Shown in pieces: positions 1 to 6,479 of a DNA stretch of 28,729 bases. The notes under the pieces were generated by a model, which was not told where the DNA came from, did not search any database, and worked only from the letters and a program-made list of their open reading frames with translations. This stretch comes from Thermosulfurimonas sp. Its GTDB lineage: Bacteria > Desulfobacterota > Thermodesulfobacteria > Thermodesulfobacteriales > Thermodesulfobacteriaceae. Positions within the stretch are counted from its first letter, which is position 1. Each line of letters opens with the position of its first letter. The position numbers and the translations under genes were made by a program. The stretch is from NCBI GenBank assembly GCA_015487645.1, contig WFPH01000187.1, positions 1 to 28,729 on the forward strand. The letters run 5' to 3'.

Positions 1-1441
1 GAACCTCCTGGTGGCCTTCGACTCCAAAACTCTGGAACAGCACCGGGAAAGGCTTGAGGCTCAAGGTTTGCTCCTTTTCGATTCCTCAGCCATGGAGGCC
101 CAAGGTGAGGGGGTTCCCTGGCGGAAGATCGTGAAGGAGCTTTCCGCGCCGCCTATTACCCGGAACACCGCGGCCCTGGCCTCGGTAGCCCGTATCCTGG
201 GGATCCCTTTTGAGGAACTGGCCGAAACTCTACGAAGAGACCTGCCGAAGGCCCTTGAGTCCAACCTCGAGGTGGCCCGCAAGAGTTACGAGCTCACCCC
301 CGGTCCCAGGGAAAATCTTCCCCGGCCAGCGGCCCCTCCCCGGCCCACCTTTTTCGGCAACGAAGCCATTGCGCTCGGAGCGGTGGCTGCGGGGCTACGT
401 TTCTACGTGGCCTATCCCATGACTCCGGCCTCTTCCATCCTCCATTACTTTGCCCAGCACGGAGAAACCCTAGGAGTAACCACCATCCATCCAGAAAACG
501 AGATCGCAGCCATCCTCTGTGCTCTGGGGGCGGCCTGTGCCGGAAAACCGGCCATGGTTGGCACCTCCGGCGGAGGGTTTGCCCTCATGGTGGAGGCCCT
601 GAGCCTCGCGGGCCAGGCCGAACTTCCCATCGTGATCGTAGAGTGCCAGCGTCCAGGACCGAGCACTGGGGTGCCCACCTACACCATGCAATCCGACCTT
701 GAGTTCGTGCTCTCCGCCGGCCATGGGGAGTTTCCCCGGGTGATCCTGGCCCCGGGGGACGCCGAAGAGGCCTTCCGACTCACGGCCCGGGCCCTGAGCC
801 TAGCTTGGCGTTATCAGATTCCGGCCCTGATCCTTTCGGACAAACACCTAAGCGAAAGCCTCTTCAATCAGGAATTGCCCCTGAGAGAGGTCGAACGGGT
901 AAGCTTCAAACCCTGGCCTGGCGAGGGCGAGTACCAGCGCTACGCCCTAACCGAAGACGGGGTCTCACCCCTGGCCTTCCCGGGTGATACCCGAGCCGTG
1001 GTCAAAGTCACCTCTTACGAACACGATCCCTACGGGATCACCACCGAGGATCCTGAAGCCATCGTCCGGATGCAGGAAAAACGCCTGCGGAAAGCCCAGG
1101 GACTGCGGGAGGAACTCGACCGGCCGGAGATGGTCAAAGTCGAAGGCGAGGGCGAGGTGGCCCTCTGCGTCTGGGGTTCCACCCGGGGAGCGGCCCTGGA
1201 GGTTTCACGCAAACTGGGGCTGCGTTACGTGCAACCCCTGATCCTGGAACCCTTCCCGAAAAAGGCCTTGAAGAAGAGCCTTGAGGGGGTCAAGCGCCTC
1301 TTGGTGGCCGAAACCAATGCCACCGGTCAGTGGGCTCGGCTCCTTGAGGCCCATGGCTTCAAGGTGGATGAGGTCATCCTCAAATACGACGGCCGGCCCT
1401 TCACGGTAGAGGAACTAGAAGGACGGCTCACAGGAGTATAA
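1..1441 (+). CDS. korA: 2-oxoacid:ferredoxin oxidoreductase, fused gamma-alpha subunit (5' end outside window)
   Basis: This subunit belongs to a CoA-dependent 2-oxoacid (probably 2-oxoglutarate) oxidoreductase, which reversibly decarboxylates a 2-oxoacid to acyl-CoA and passes electrons to ferredoxin in the cytoplasm. The frame is open from base 2, and the residues before the first GTG (Asn-Leu-Leu) fit the family, so the gene is cut by the left edge and the GTG at 11 is not its start. The first ~95 visible residues are the end of the gamma domain (LVAFDSKTLEQH). The alpha pyrimidine-binding domain begins near GNEAIALGAVAAG and carries YPMTPAS; a transketolase-C-like domain closes the protein (GEVALCVWGSTRG to LLVAETNATGQW). 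The beta subunit starts 2 nt downstream. The family is certain. The substrate is inferred, since 2-oxoisovalerate or related acids cannot be excluded. Confidence 0.93.
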   Translation, partial: NLLVAFDSKTLEQHRERLEAQGLLLFDSSAMEAQGEGVPWRKIVKELSAPPITRNTAALASVARILGIPFEELAETLRRDLPKALESNLEVARKSYELTPGPRENLPRPAAPPRPTFFGNEAIALGAVAAGLRFYVAYPMTPASSILHYFAQHGETLGVTTIHPENEIAAILCALGAACAGKPAMVGTSGGGFALMVEALSLAGQAELPIVIVECQRPGPSTGVPTYTMQSDLEFVLSAGHGEFPRVILAPGDAEEAFRLTARALSLAWRYQIPALILSDKHLSESLFNQELPLREVERVSFKPWPGEGEYQRYALTEDGVSPLAFPGDTRAVVKVTSYEHDPYGITTEDPEAIVRMQEKRLRKAQGLREELDRPEMVKVEGEGEVALCVWGSTRGAALEVSRKLGLRYVQPLILEPFPKKALKKSLEGVKRLLVAETNATGQWARLLEAHGFKVDEVILKYDGRPFTVEELEGRLTGV

Positions 1442-1443
1442 GA

Positions 1444-2298
1444 ATGGGACTGGCCAGAGCCAAAGATCCCTTAAGCACCTATGCTGAGATCACCTGGTGT
1501 CCGGGCTGCGGGAACTTCGGAATCCTCACCGCCCTGAAAAAGGTCCTCCAAGAACTGGAGGCCAGCGGGGACCTCCACCGGGTGATCCTGGTCTCCGGGA
1601 TCGGTTGCCACGGAAAGATCGTGGACTACCTGGCTGTGAACAGTTTTTACGCCATCCACGGCCGGGTCCTTCCGGTGGCCTGGGGTCTCAAGATGGCCCG
1701 CCCGGAGCTTATCGTGATCGGACACGCCGGGGATGGGGATGCTTACGGAGAAGGGCTGGCCCACCTCATCTTCGCGGCCAAACGCAATCTCGACCTCACT
1801 TTCATCGTGCACAACAACTCCGTTTACGGGCTCACCACCGGACAGTTCACCCCTACCAGCCCCAAGGGTTTCAAAGGCCGCTCCACGCCCAAGGGGAGCC
1901 CGGAGACCCCCATCAATCCCTTAGAACTCATGCTGGCCAGCGGGGCCTCTTTTGTAGCTCGGGGTTATGCCGGCCGCCCCAAGCATCTGGCCGGCCTCAT
2001 TCGGGAAGCCCTTAACCACCGCGGATTCGCTTTCCTCGATGTATTGCAGCCCTGCTACACCTTCTTCAACACCTACGATTTCTATAATCGCCACGTGCGG
2101 GAGATCGGGCCGGAACACAACCCCGAAGACTTCGAAGCCGCCTGGCACCTGGCCCTACGGTGGGACTACGCCTACGAGGCCGAAGAGATTCCCATCGGGA
2201 TATTCTACCGCACCCAGAAACCCCTTTACGAAGAGGCCGTCCGGATAGCAGAGCTCGAACCGGACCTGGCCGCCCACGTAGAGCGCCATCACCGGTGA
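1444..2298 (+). CDS. korB: 2-oxoacid:ferredoxin oxidoreductase, beta subunit
   Basis: This is the thiamine-diphosphate and [4Fe-4S]-binding subunit of the oxidoreductase encoded with the upstream alpha/gamma gene. The 284 residues are a normal length for KorB. Visible motifs are WCPGCG (residues 18-23) and Cys204 in LQPCYTF, which in relatives ligate the single iron-sulfur cluster. The ThDP/Mg motif GDGD lies at 96-99 followed by NNSVYGLTTGQ, with IHGR near residue 71. There is no fused ferredoxin domain, so electrons probably leave to free ferredoxin or to a KorD-like subunit encoded to the left of the window. The ATG at 1444 follows the alpha stop by 2 nt and is preceded by AGGAG within the upstream coding end. 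The stop overlaps the GTG of the next gene, suggesting translational coupling. Confidence 0.95.
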   Translation: MGLARAKDPLSTYAEITWCPGCGNFGILTALKKVLQELEASGDLHRVILVSGIGCHGKIVDYLAVNSFYAIHGRVLPVAWGLKMARPELIVIGHAGDGDAYGEGLAHLIFAAKRNLDLTFIVHNNSVYGLTTGQFTPTSPKGFKGRSTPKGSPETPINPLELMLASGASFVARGYAGRPKHLAGLIREALNHRGFAFLDVLQPCYTFFNTYDFYNRHVREIGPEHNPEDFEAAWHLALRWDYAYEAEEIPIGIFYRTQKPLYEEAVRIAELEPDLAAHVERHHR

Positions 2299-2879
2299 AC
2301 ACCGAGAACCTCCGCCGGGAAATAGTCCGCTACACCCGCTGGCTGGCCCGGGAAGGGCTCATCTCCGGGAGCGAAGGGAATCTTTCCTTCAGACTTTCGG
2401 ACCGCGTGATCATCACGCCCTCCGGGGTCCTCAAAGCTGAACTGCGACCGGAGGACCTGGCGGAGGTCACCCTCGAAGGCGAGGCTTTTTCTGGGCGCCC
2501 CACCTCGGAACTTCCCCTCCACCTGGAGATCTACCGCCAGCGGCCGGAGATACAAGCAGTGGTCCACACCCATCCCCCTTATACCCTGGCCCTGAGCCTG
2601 GCAGGCTTCGATTTCAGGAAACACTTCCTGGCCGAAAGCCGCTTGATCCTCAAGGAGGTGGCCCGAGTCCCTTTTCTGACCCCGGGAAGTGAAGCCCTGG
2701 CCCGGGCCGTGGCCGAGGCCCTTCGAGAGACCCAGGTGGCGGTGCTCGAAAGACACGGGGCGGTCACGGTCGGGAAAGACCTGCGCGAAGCCCTGAATCT
2801 TACTTTCGTGCTGGAAAAGGTCTCCCGGGTGATCTATCTGGCCCTGAACCTCAAGCCGGACCTACGCCCTCTGCCCTAA
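2295..2879 (+). CDS. Class II aldolase/adducin family protein (fuculose-phosphate aldolase-like)
   Basis: This is a 194-residue zinc-dependent class II aldolase-fold enzyme. Family members include L-fuculose-1-phosphate aldolase, ribulose-5-phosphate 4-epimerase and methylthioribulose-1-phosphate dehydratase. Visible motifs are SGSEGNLSFR (24-33), ITPSG (40-44), the Ser-Glu catalytic pair at 71-72, the zinc ligands HTH at 91-93, and His154 in ERHGAV. The open frame extends upstream into korB, but homology begins at the GTG at 2295, whose GTGA overlaps the korB stop, so I take that as the start. The coupling to a 2-oxoacid oxidoreductase is unusual. The exact substrate cannot be told from sequence; a sugar-phosphate aldolase or a detoxifying or salvage aldolase are both possible. 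Confidence 0.85.
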   Translation: MNTENLRREIVRYTRWLAREGLISGSEGNLSFRLSDRVIITPSGVLKAELRPEDLAEVTLEGEAFSGRPTSELPLHLEIYRQRPEIQAVVHTHPPYTLALSLAGFDFRKHFLAESRLILKEVARVPFLTPGSEALARAVAEALRETQVAVLERHGAVTVGKDLREALNLTFVLEKVSRVIYLALNLKPDLRPLP

Positions 2880-2886
2880 ACCAAAA

Positions 2887-2907
2887 GGGGGCCCGTTGCG
2901 GGCCCCC
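2887..2907 (-). terminator. Intrinsic terminator of the RCKP-type rubredoxin-like gene
   Basis: A perfect inverted repeat has 9-bp arms (GGGGGCCCG / CGGGCCCCC) around a 3-nt loop. On the minus strand the stem is followed by TTTTGGTTT, the U-rich side expected of an intrinsic terminator. It lies 38 nt after the stop at 2946. On the plus strand no T-run follows, so it would serve the aldolase gene (stop 2879) only weakly. Confidence 0.8.
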
Positions 2908-2945
2908 AGGAGGAGGGAGGCAGGGAGGGGGGTACGGAGAAATCT

Positions 2946-3098
2946 CTATTTACACTTCTTGCAACCACCCTTGGAAGAAGCCTTGGCTTCCGCACCTTCC
3001 TTTACGAAGGTCCCGGACTCGCCGCACTCCGGACACTTGCGCGGCTTACAACGGCTCTCCTTGGTAAACCCGCACTTATCACACTTCCAGACCGCCAT
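2946..3098 (-). CDS. Small RCKP-type rubredoxin-like zinc-ribbon protein (50 aa)
   Basis: This short minus-strand gene encodes a protein starting MAVWKCDKCGFTKESRCKP. Cys6-x2-Cys9 and Cys22-x2-Cys25 form a rubredoxin-like/zinc-ribbon knuckle pair, and Arg16-Cys17-Lys18-Pro19 is the motif that names the RCKP-type small rubredoxin-like family of anaerobes. After an Ala/Ser/Lys-rich linker the tail carries a third pair, Cys46-x2-Cys49, giving seven cysteines in 50 residues. The ATG at 3098 has a strong ribosome site (AGGAGGT, about 5 nt away). The gene has its own consensus-like promoter and terminator, so it is a real monocistronic unit. Binding of iron (electron carrier) or zinc (structural) is not decided by sequence. 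A role in oxidative or sulfur stress is only a guess. Confidence 0.88.
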   Translation of the reverse strand: MAVWKCDKCGFTKESRCKPRKCPECGESGTFVKEGAEAKASSKGGCKKCK

Positions 3099-3132
3099 CC
3101 TGACACCTCCTCATCATCTTTATTCTGTAGAT

Positions 3133-3161
3133 AAGTTAATTGACATTCTCTACTTTGTCAA
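3133..3161 (-). promoter_or_regulatory. Promoter of the RCKP-type small protein gene
   Basis: The minus strand reads a perfect -35 TTGACA (3161-3156), a 17-nt spacer and TAACTT (3138-3133) as the -10. The start codon is 34 nt further on, leaving room for the AGGAGG site. The -35 overlaps that of the divergent argJ promoter. Confidence 0.6.
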
Positions 3162-3183
3162 GCCCCAAGTTACAGGGTATATT
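3155..3183 (+). promoter_or_regulatory. Promoter of argJ, overlapping the divergent promoter
   Basis: TTGTCA (3155-3160), a 17-nt spacer and TATATT (3178-3183) form a sigma-70-type promoter. Its -10 ends only 7 nt before the argJ ATG at 3191, so the transcript would be leaderless or nearly so. A GAGGGG lies immediately before the ATG, too close for a normal Shine-Dalgarno site. Confidence 0.5.
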
Positions 3184-3190
3184 GAGGGGC

Positions 3191-4351
3191 ATGCTGGTTC
3201 CCGAAGGTTATCTCTTCTCCGCGGTCGAGGTGGGCATCAAGTATCGGAAACGTCCCGATCTGGGGCTCATCTACTCGGAAAGCCCGGCTACTTGGGCCGG
3301 GGTCTTCACTCGGAACGACTTCAAGGCCGCTCCGGTGCTCATCGGGAAAGAGCGTCTCCGCACCCGCGAAACCGCCCGGGCCATCCTGGTGAACAGCGGC
3401 TGCGCCAACGCCTGTACCGGTCGAGAAGGTCTCGTCGACGCCGAAAGACTGCTCTCGTCCCTGGCCGAGATCCTGGGGGTGAGCCCCGGAGAGATCCTTC
3501 CGGCCTCCACCGGAGTAATCGGCACACGGCTTCCGGTAGAGCGCATGAAAGCCCACTTTGAAGCCCTGGTCTCGGGGCTCTCCCCGGATAAGGCCCCTCT
3601 TGTGGCCCGGGCCATGATGACCACGGATACTTTTCCTAAAGTGGTCTCCCGGTCGATCCCGGGGACCAAGGCCTCCATCCTGGGGCTGGCCAAGGGGGCC
3701 GGCATGATCGCGCCCAACATGGCCACCATGCTGGCTTTCGTGCTCACGGACGCCGGCCTGCCGGCCACCGAACTGCGGCGAGGGCTCCCGGAGGCCGTGG
3801 CGGTCTCTTTTAATCGGATTACCGTGGACGGAGATACCAGCACCAACGATACGGTCTATCTTCTGGCCAACTCCCGGGCCGGAGAACTCCCTCAGGAAAG
3901 CTGGCCCCTTTTCTGGGAAACCCTCACAGAGGTCTGCCGGGAACTGGCCTATCTCATCGTGAAGGACGGAGAAGGAGCCACCAAGATAGTCCGCATAAGG
4001 GTGGAAGGCGCGGAAAGCCCCGAAGCGGCCGAGAGGCTGGCCCGAGCGGTAGCGGACTCCCCTTTGGTGAAGACGGCCTTTTTCGGCGAAGACCCCAACT
4101 GGGGACGGATCCTGGTGGCCCTGGGCAAGCTCGGGCTGGGTCTTGAGCCTGAAGGAGTAGAAGTCTTCATCAATGAGGTCCCCTTGGTATCCCGGGGACG
4201 GGGTCTTCCGGAGGAAGCCGCCCACCGGGAGATGACCCGTCCGGAATTCACCGTGCGGATAAAACTCTCTCAGGGCTCGGCTTCGGCCGAAATCATGACC
4301 TGTGACCTCTCCTACGAATACGTGAAGATCAATGCCGAATACCGAACCTGA
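3191..4351 (+). CDS. argJ: Bifunctional ornithine acetyltransferase / N-acetylglutamate synthase
   Basis: ArgJ transfers the acetyl group from N-acetylornithine to glutamate, and in many bacteria also acetylates glutamate from acetyl-CoA, in the cyclic arginine pathway. The protein has 386 residues, normal for the family. It carries the autocleavage site APNMATML, where Thr179 becomes the nucleophile and N-terminus of the beta chain. NSGCANACTG (68-77) and TVDGDTSTNDTV are further family motifs. Homology begins at MLVPEGYLFSAVEVG, so the ATG at 3191 is chosen over a TTG at 3140 that lies inside the promoter region. No other arginine genes are in the window. The monofunctional and bifunctional forms cannot be separated reliably by sequence alone. 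Confidence 0.95.
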   Translation: MLVPEGYLFSAVEVGIKYRKRPDLGLIYSESPATWAGVFTRNDFKAAPVLIGKERLRTRETARAILVNSGCANACTGREGLVDAERLLSSLAEILGVSPGEILPASTGVIGTRLPVERMKAHFEALVSGLSPDKAPLVARAMMTTDTFPKVVSRSIPGTKASILGLAKGAGMIAPNMATMLAFVLTDAGLPATELRRGLPEAVAVSFNRITVDGDTSTNDTVYLLANSRAGELPQESWPLFWETLTEVCRELAYLIVKDGEGATKIVRIRVEGAESPEAAERLARAVADSPLVKTAFFGEDPNWGRILVALGKLGLGLEPEGVEVFINEVPLVSRGRGLPEEAAHREMTRPEFTVRIKLSQGSASAEIMTCDLSYEYVKINAEYRT

Positions 4352-4370
4352 GGATAAAGGGGGAGGGATC

Positions 4371-4520
4371 ATGGAGAAGGGTTTTTGCCTGAAGTATCAG
4401 GAAGAGGTTCCTCTGGAGGAGGGGTGTCGTCATCCTAGGGACTATTGTCCGCACCGTCAGGCCTGCATGCTCTACCTCCTGTGGAAGGAACGGCAGAAAC
4501 ATGAAGATTCTTCTCACTAA
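4371..4520 (+). CDS. Small four-cysteine protein of unknown function, overlapping surE
   Basis: I do not recognise this 49-residue protein. The ATG at 4371 has a strong ribosome site (GGGGGAGGG, about 3-4 nt away), which is better evidence for this start than an in-frame ATG at 4332 inside argJ. Cysteines at 6, 19, 26 and 32, with His21 and His28 between them (CRHPRDYCPHRQAC), suggest a small zinc or iron-sulfur site. A charged C-terminal helix rich in Lys, Glu and His follows. Its last 20 bases overlap the start of surE in another frame, so the two are probably translated together in an argJ - small protein - surE operon. Confidence 0.72.
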   Translation: MEKGFCLKYQEEVPLEEGCRHPRDYCPHRQACMLYLLWKERQKHEDSSH

Positions 4521-5253
4521 CGATGACGGTATCCACGCCGAGGGGCTCTGTGCCCTCTATCGCTGCCTTTCCCTGGATCACGAGCTCGTAGTGGTAGCCC
4601 CGGAGGCTGAGCGCAGCGCCGTGGGGCACGCCATCACCCTCTCCAATCCCCTAAGGGTCAGGATCGTCCGGAAAGGGAGGGAATTCTGGGGCTACGCCGT
4701 AAACGGCACCCCGGCTGACTGCGTAAAACTGGCCTTTTACGAACTGGTGGGCCCGGTGGATCTGGTGATCTCGGGGATCAATCGGGGAGCCAACGTGGGG
4801 ATCAACGTGCTTTACTCCGGGACGGTCTCGGCCGCTACCGAGGCCGCCATCCTGGGAATGCCAGCCCTCGCGGTCTCTCTTGCGGCTTATCGGCACGAAA
4901 GCTATTGTTTTGCGGCCTACTTCACCGCCACCATACTGGAAGACCTCTTCCATTGGCCCCTACCACGTCCCTTTTGTTTGAATATCAATATCCCTAACCT
5001 TCCGGCCCATCTTATAAAGGGTGTAAAGATTACCCGACAGGGCACACGGAAACTGAGAGAACGCTTTGAAAAAAGAATTGACCCCCATGGAAACACTTAT
5101 TACTGGCAATGCGGAGAAGAATTCCTGGAGGATGATCCGGAAACCGATGTCGTAGCTATAAAGCAGGGCTTCATCAGCATCACACCTCTTAATCATGACT
5201 TGACCCACCAGGAAGTGCTTCGCCTTCTTAGACATACCAAAGTTTCTTACTAA
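4501..5253 (+). CDS. surE: 5'/3'-nucleotidase SurE
   Basis: SurE is a cytoplasmic, metal-dependent nucleoside monophosphate phosphatase linked to survival and repair. The 250 residues match the family length. The metal site is visible as NDDG (Asp8, Asp9), with APEAERSAVGHAITL carrying the conserved Ser near residue 40 and SGINRGANVG carrying the conserved Asn near residue 95. YSGTVSAATEA follows. The start overlaps the end of the upstream Cys-rich gene, with GGAAGGA about 12 nt before the ATG. The last third of the gene (from about 4970) is clearly more AT-rich than the first two thirds, although the protein stays intact and family-like. Confidence 0.95.
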   Translation: MKILLTNDDGIHAEGLCALYRCLSLDHELVVVAPEAERSAVGHAITLSNPLRVRIVRKGREFWGYAVNGTPADCVKLAFYELVGPVDLVISGINRGANVGINVLYSGTVSAATEAAILGMPALAVSLAAYRHESYCFAAYFTATILEDLFHWPLPRPFCLNINIPNLPAHLIKGVKITRQGTRKLRERFEKRIDPHGNTYYWQCGEEFLEDDPETDVVAIKQGFISITPLNHDLTHQEVLRLLRHTKVSY

Positions 5254-5257
5254 AGTC

Positions 5258-5285
5258 TTGACAAGATTCTCTCGTATTCTATCCT
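5258..5285 (+). promoter_or_regulatory. Promoter of the small helix-turn-helix gene
   Basis: A perfect TTGACA (5258-5263), a 16-nt spacer and TATCCT (5280-5285) lie just after the surE stop, 37 nt before the start at 5323. The leader contains the strong ribosome site AGGAGGAG, so the gene can be transcribed independently of surE. Confidence 0.55.
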
Positions 5286-5322
5286 ACTTAAAAGAAAAAA
5301 ATTTACATAAAGGAGGAGGACT

Positions 5323-5559
5323 ATGGCCCGCAAAAGGAGCAGATTGCTTACCAAAGAAGATGTTAAGTTTATTTACGAAAACTATCACAAAATGACTTCA
5401 GCGGAGATTGCCGAAAAACTCGGTATCAGCCGTTTCCAGGTGACCAAGGTCGTAAGCGAATTAAGGAAAAGAGGAGTGGACATTCCCAAGAAGGCGGGCA
5501 AACGCCGAAACCCCATTGATGAATTTGTAGAGGAACTCAAGAAAGCCAAAAAGGCCTAG
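5323..5559 (+). CDS. Small helix-turn-helix DNA-binding protein
   Basis: This is a 78-residue basic protein of unknown target. Residues ~27-54 (TSAEIAEKLGISRFQVTKVV and after) form a clear helix-turn-helix of the homeodomain-like/sigma-region-4-like type. It is preceded by a short helical stretch (LTKEDVKFIYENY) and followed by a Lys/Arg-rich tail. A strong ribosome site precedes the ATG. It has its own promoter and lies in an AT-rich patch. Its TAG stop shares the palindrome CTAG with the stop of convergent ribF. It could be a local regulator or a nucleoid-associated protein; sequence alone does not decide. Confidence 0.8.
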   Translation: MARKRSRLLTKEDVKFIYENYHKMTSAEIAEKLGISRFQVTKVVSELRKRGVDIPKKAGKRRNPIDEFVEELKKAKKA

Positions 5560-6479
5560 GTCTTCAAAATTTCTCTAGCCTTTTGGCAATCCTTAGCAAT
5601 CTGCTGAATTAAAGCGGCCGGAGAGGGAAACTTTATCTCCGGTCGCAAAAATTCTATGAATTCAACCTCTAACATCTCACCATATAGATCTTCTTCAAAA
5701 TCAAACAGGTGGACCTCCAGGCTCAGGCGATGTCCCCCGAAGGTGGGTTTCTCCCCGATATTCATGACCCCCGAGAGATTCTGGCCGCGCCAGGAGACCT
5801 TCACCGCATAGACGCCTCGAGCGGGGATGAGCTTTTCGGGTGGAGGGTCAAGATTGGCGGTAGGAAATCCCAGAGTTCTACCCCGGGCTTCTCCCGGGAC
5901 GACCTTTCCCCTCAGGGCATACGGACGCCCCAAAAGAGCCGCCGCCTGGCGCACTTTCCCCTCCCCGAGGAGTTCCCGGATGAGGGTACTCGAGACCGTC
6001 TGCCCATCAATCACCTGGGGAGGAATTACTTTCACCTGGAAACCGTATCTTTCTCCCAGTCTCCTCAGAAGTTCGTGATCCCCTCCGCGGCCGCGGCCGA
6101 AACGGTAATTGAATCCCACCACCAGCCCGCGCAGCCCCAAACCGTAGACCAGATATTCCTCCACGAATTCCTCCGCCGGAAGGTCCGCCACCTCGGTCTC
6201 GAAAGGCACCACCAGCGTGGAGGTGAATCCCAGGTCCTCAAGGAGGGCCATTTTCTCCTCAAAGGTGGTCAACAACTTGAGCCCAGCCTCCGGGCGCAGG
6301 ACCAGGCGGGGATGCGGTTCAAAGGTGATGACCAAGGCCTCTCCTTCGAGCTCTTGGGCCAGGGCCTTGGTCTCCCGCAGAAGAGCCTGATGCCCCAGAT
6401 GGACCCCATCGAAATTACCTAGGGTCCCCACCGGGTTTCTGAGTTTCAGGGGAAAATCCCGGGGATGGTAGATCTTCAT
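5556..6479 (-). CDS. ribF: Bifunctional riboflavin kinase / FAD synthetase
   Basis: RibF phosphorylates riboflavin to FMN and adenylates FMN to FAD. The protein has 307 residues. The N-terminal nucleotidyltransferase domain shows GNFDGVHLGHQALL (the HxGH-type motif) and FEPHPR. GFNYRFGRGRGGD follows near residue 125. The C-terminal flavokinase domain shows GRTLGFPTANL, ARGVYAVKV and GVMNIGEKPTFGG. The ATG at 6479 abuts the carA stop at 6480, so ribF is the last gene of the carA-containing run. The C-terminal ~50 codons are AT-rich compared with the rest. Confidence 0.95.
   Translation of the reverse strand: MKIYHPRDFPLKLRNPVGTLGNFDGVHLGHQALLRETKALAQELEGEALVITFEPHPRLVLRPEAGLKLLTTFEEKMALLEDLGFTSTLVVPFETEVADLPAEEFVEEYLVYGLGLRGLVVGFNYRFGRGRGGDHELLRRLGERYGFQVKVIPPQVIDGQTVSSTLIRELLGEGKVRQAAALLGRPYALRGKVVPGEARGRTLGFPTANLDPPPEKLIPARGVYAVKVSWRGQNLSGVMNIGEKPTFGGHRLSLEVHLFDFEEDLYGEMLEVEFIEFLRPEIKFPSPAALIQQIAKDCQKAREILKT

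Noticed and set aside
3170..4372. Long minus-strand open frame (400 codons) opposite argJ
   Set aside because: Its translation is low-complexity Gly/Arg/His-rich with no family motif. It mirrors the GC-rich codons of argJ, which is certain.
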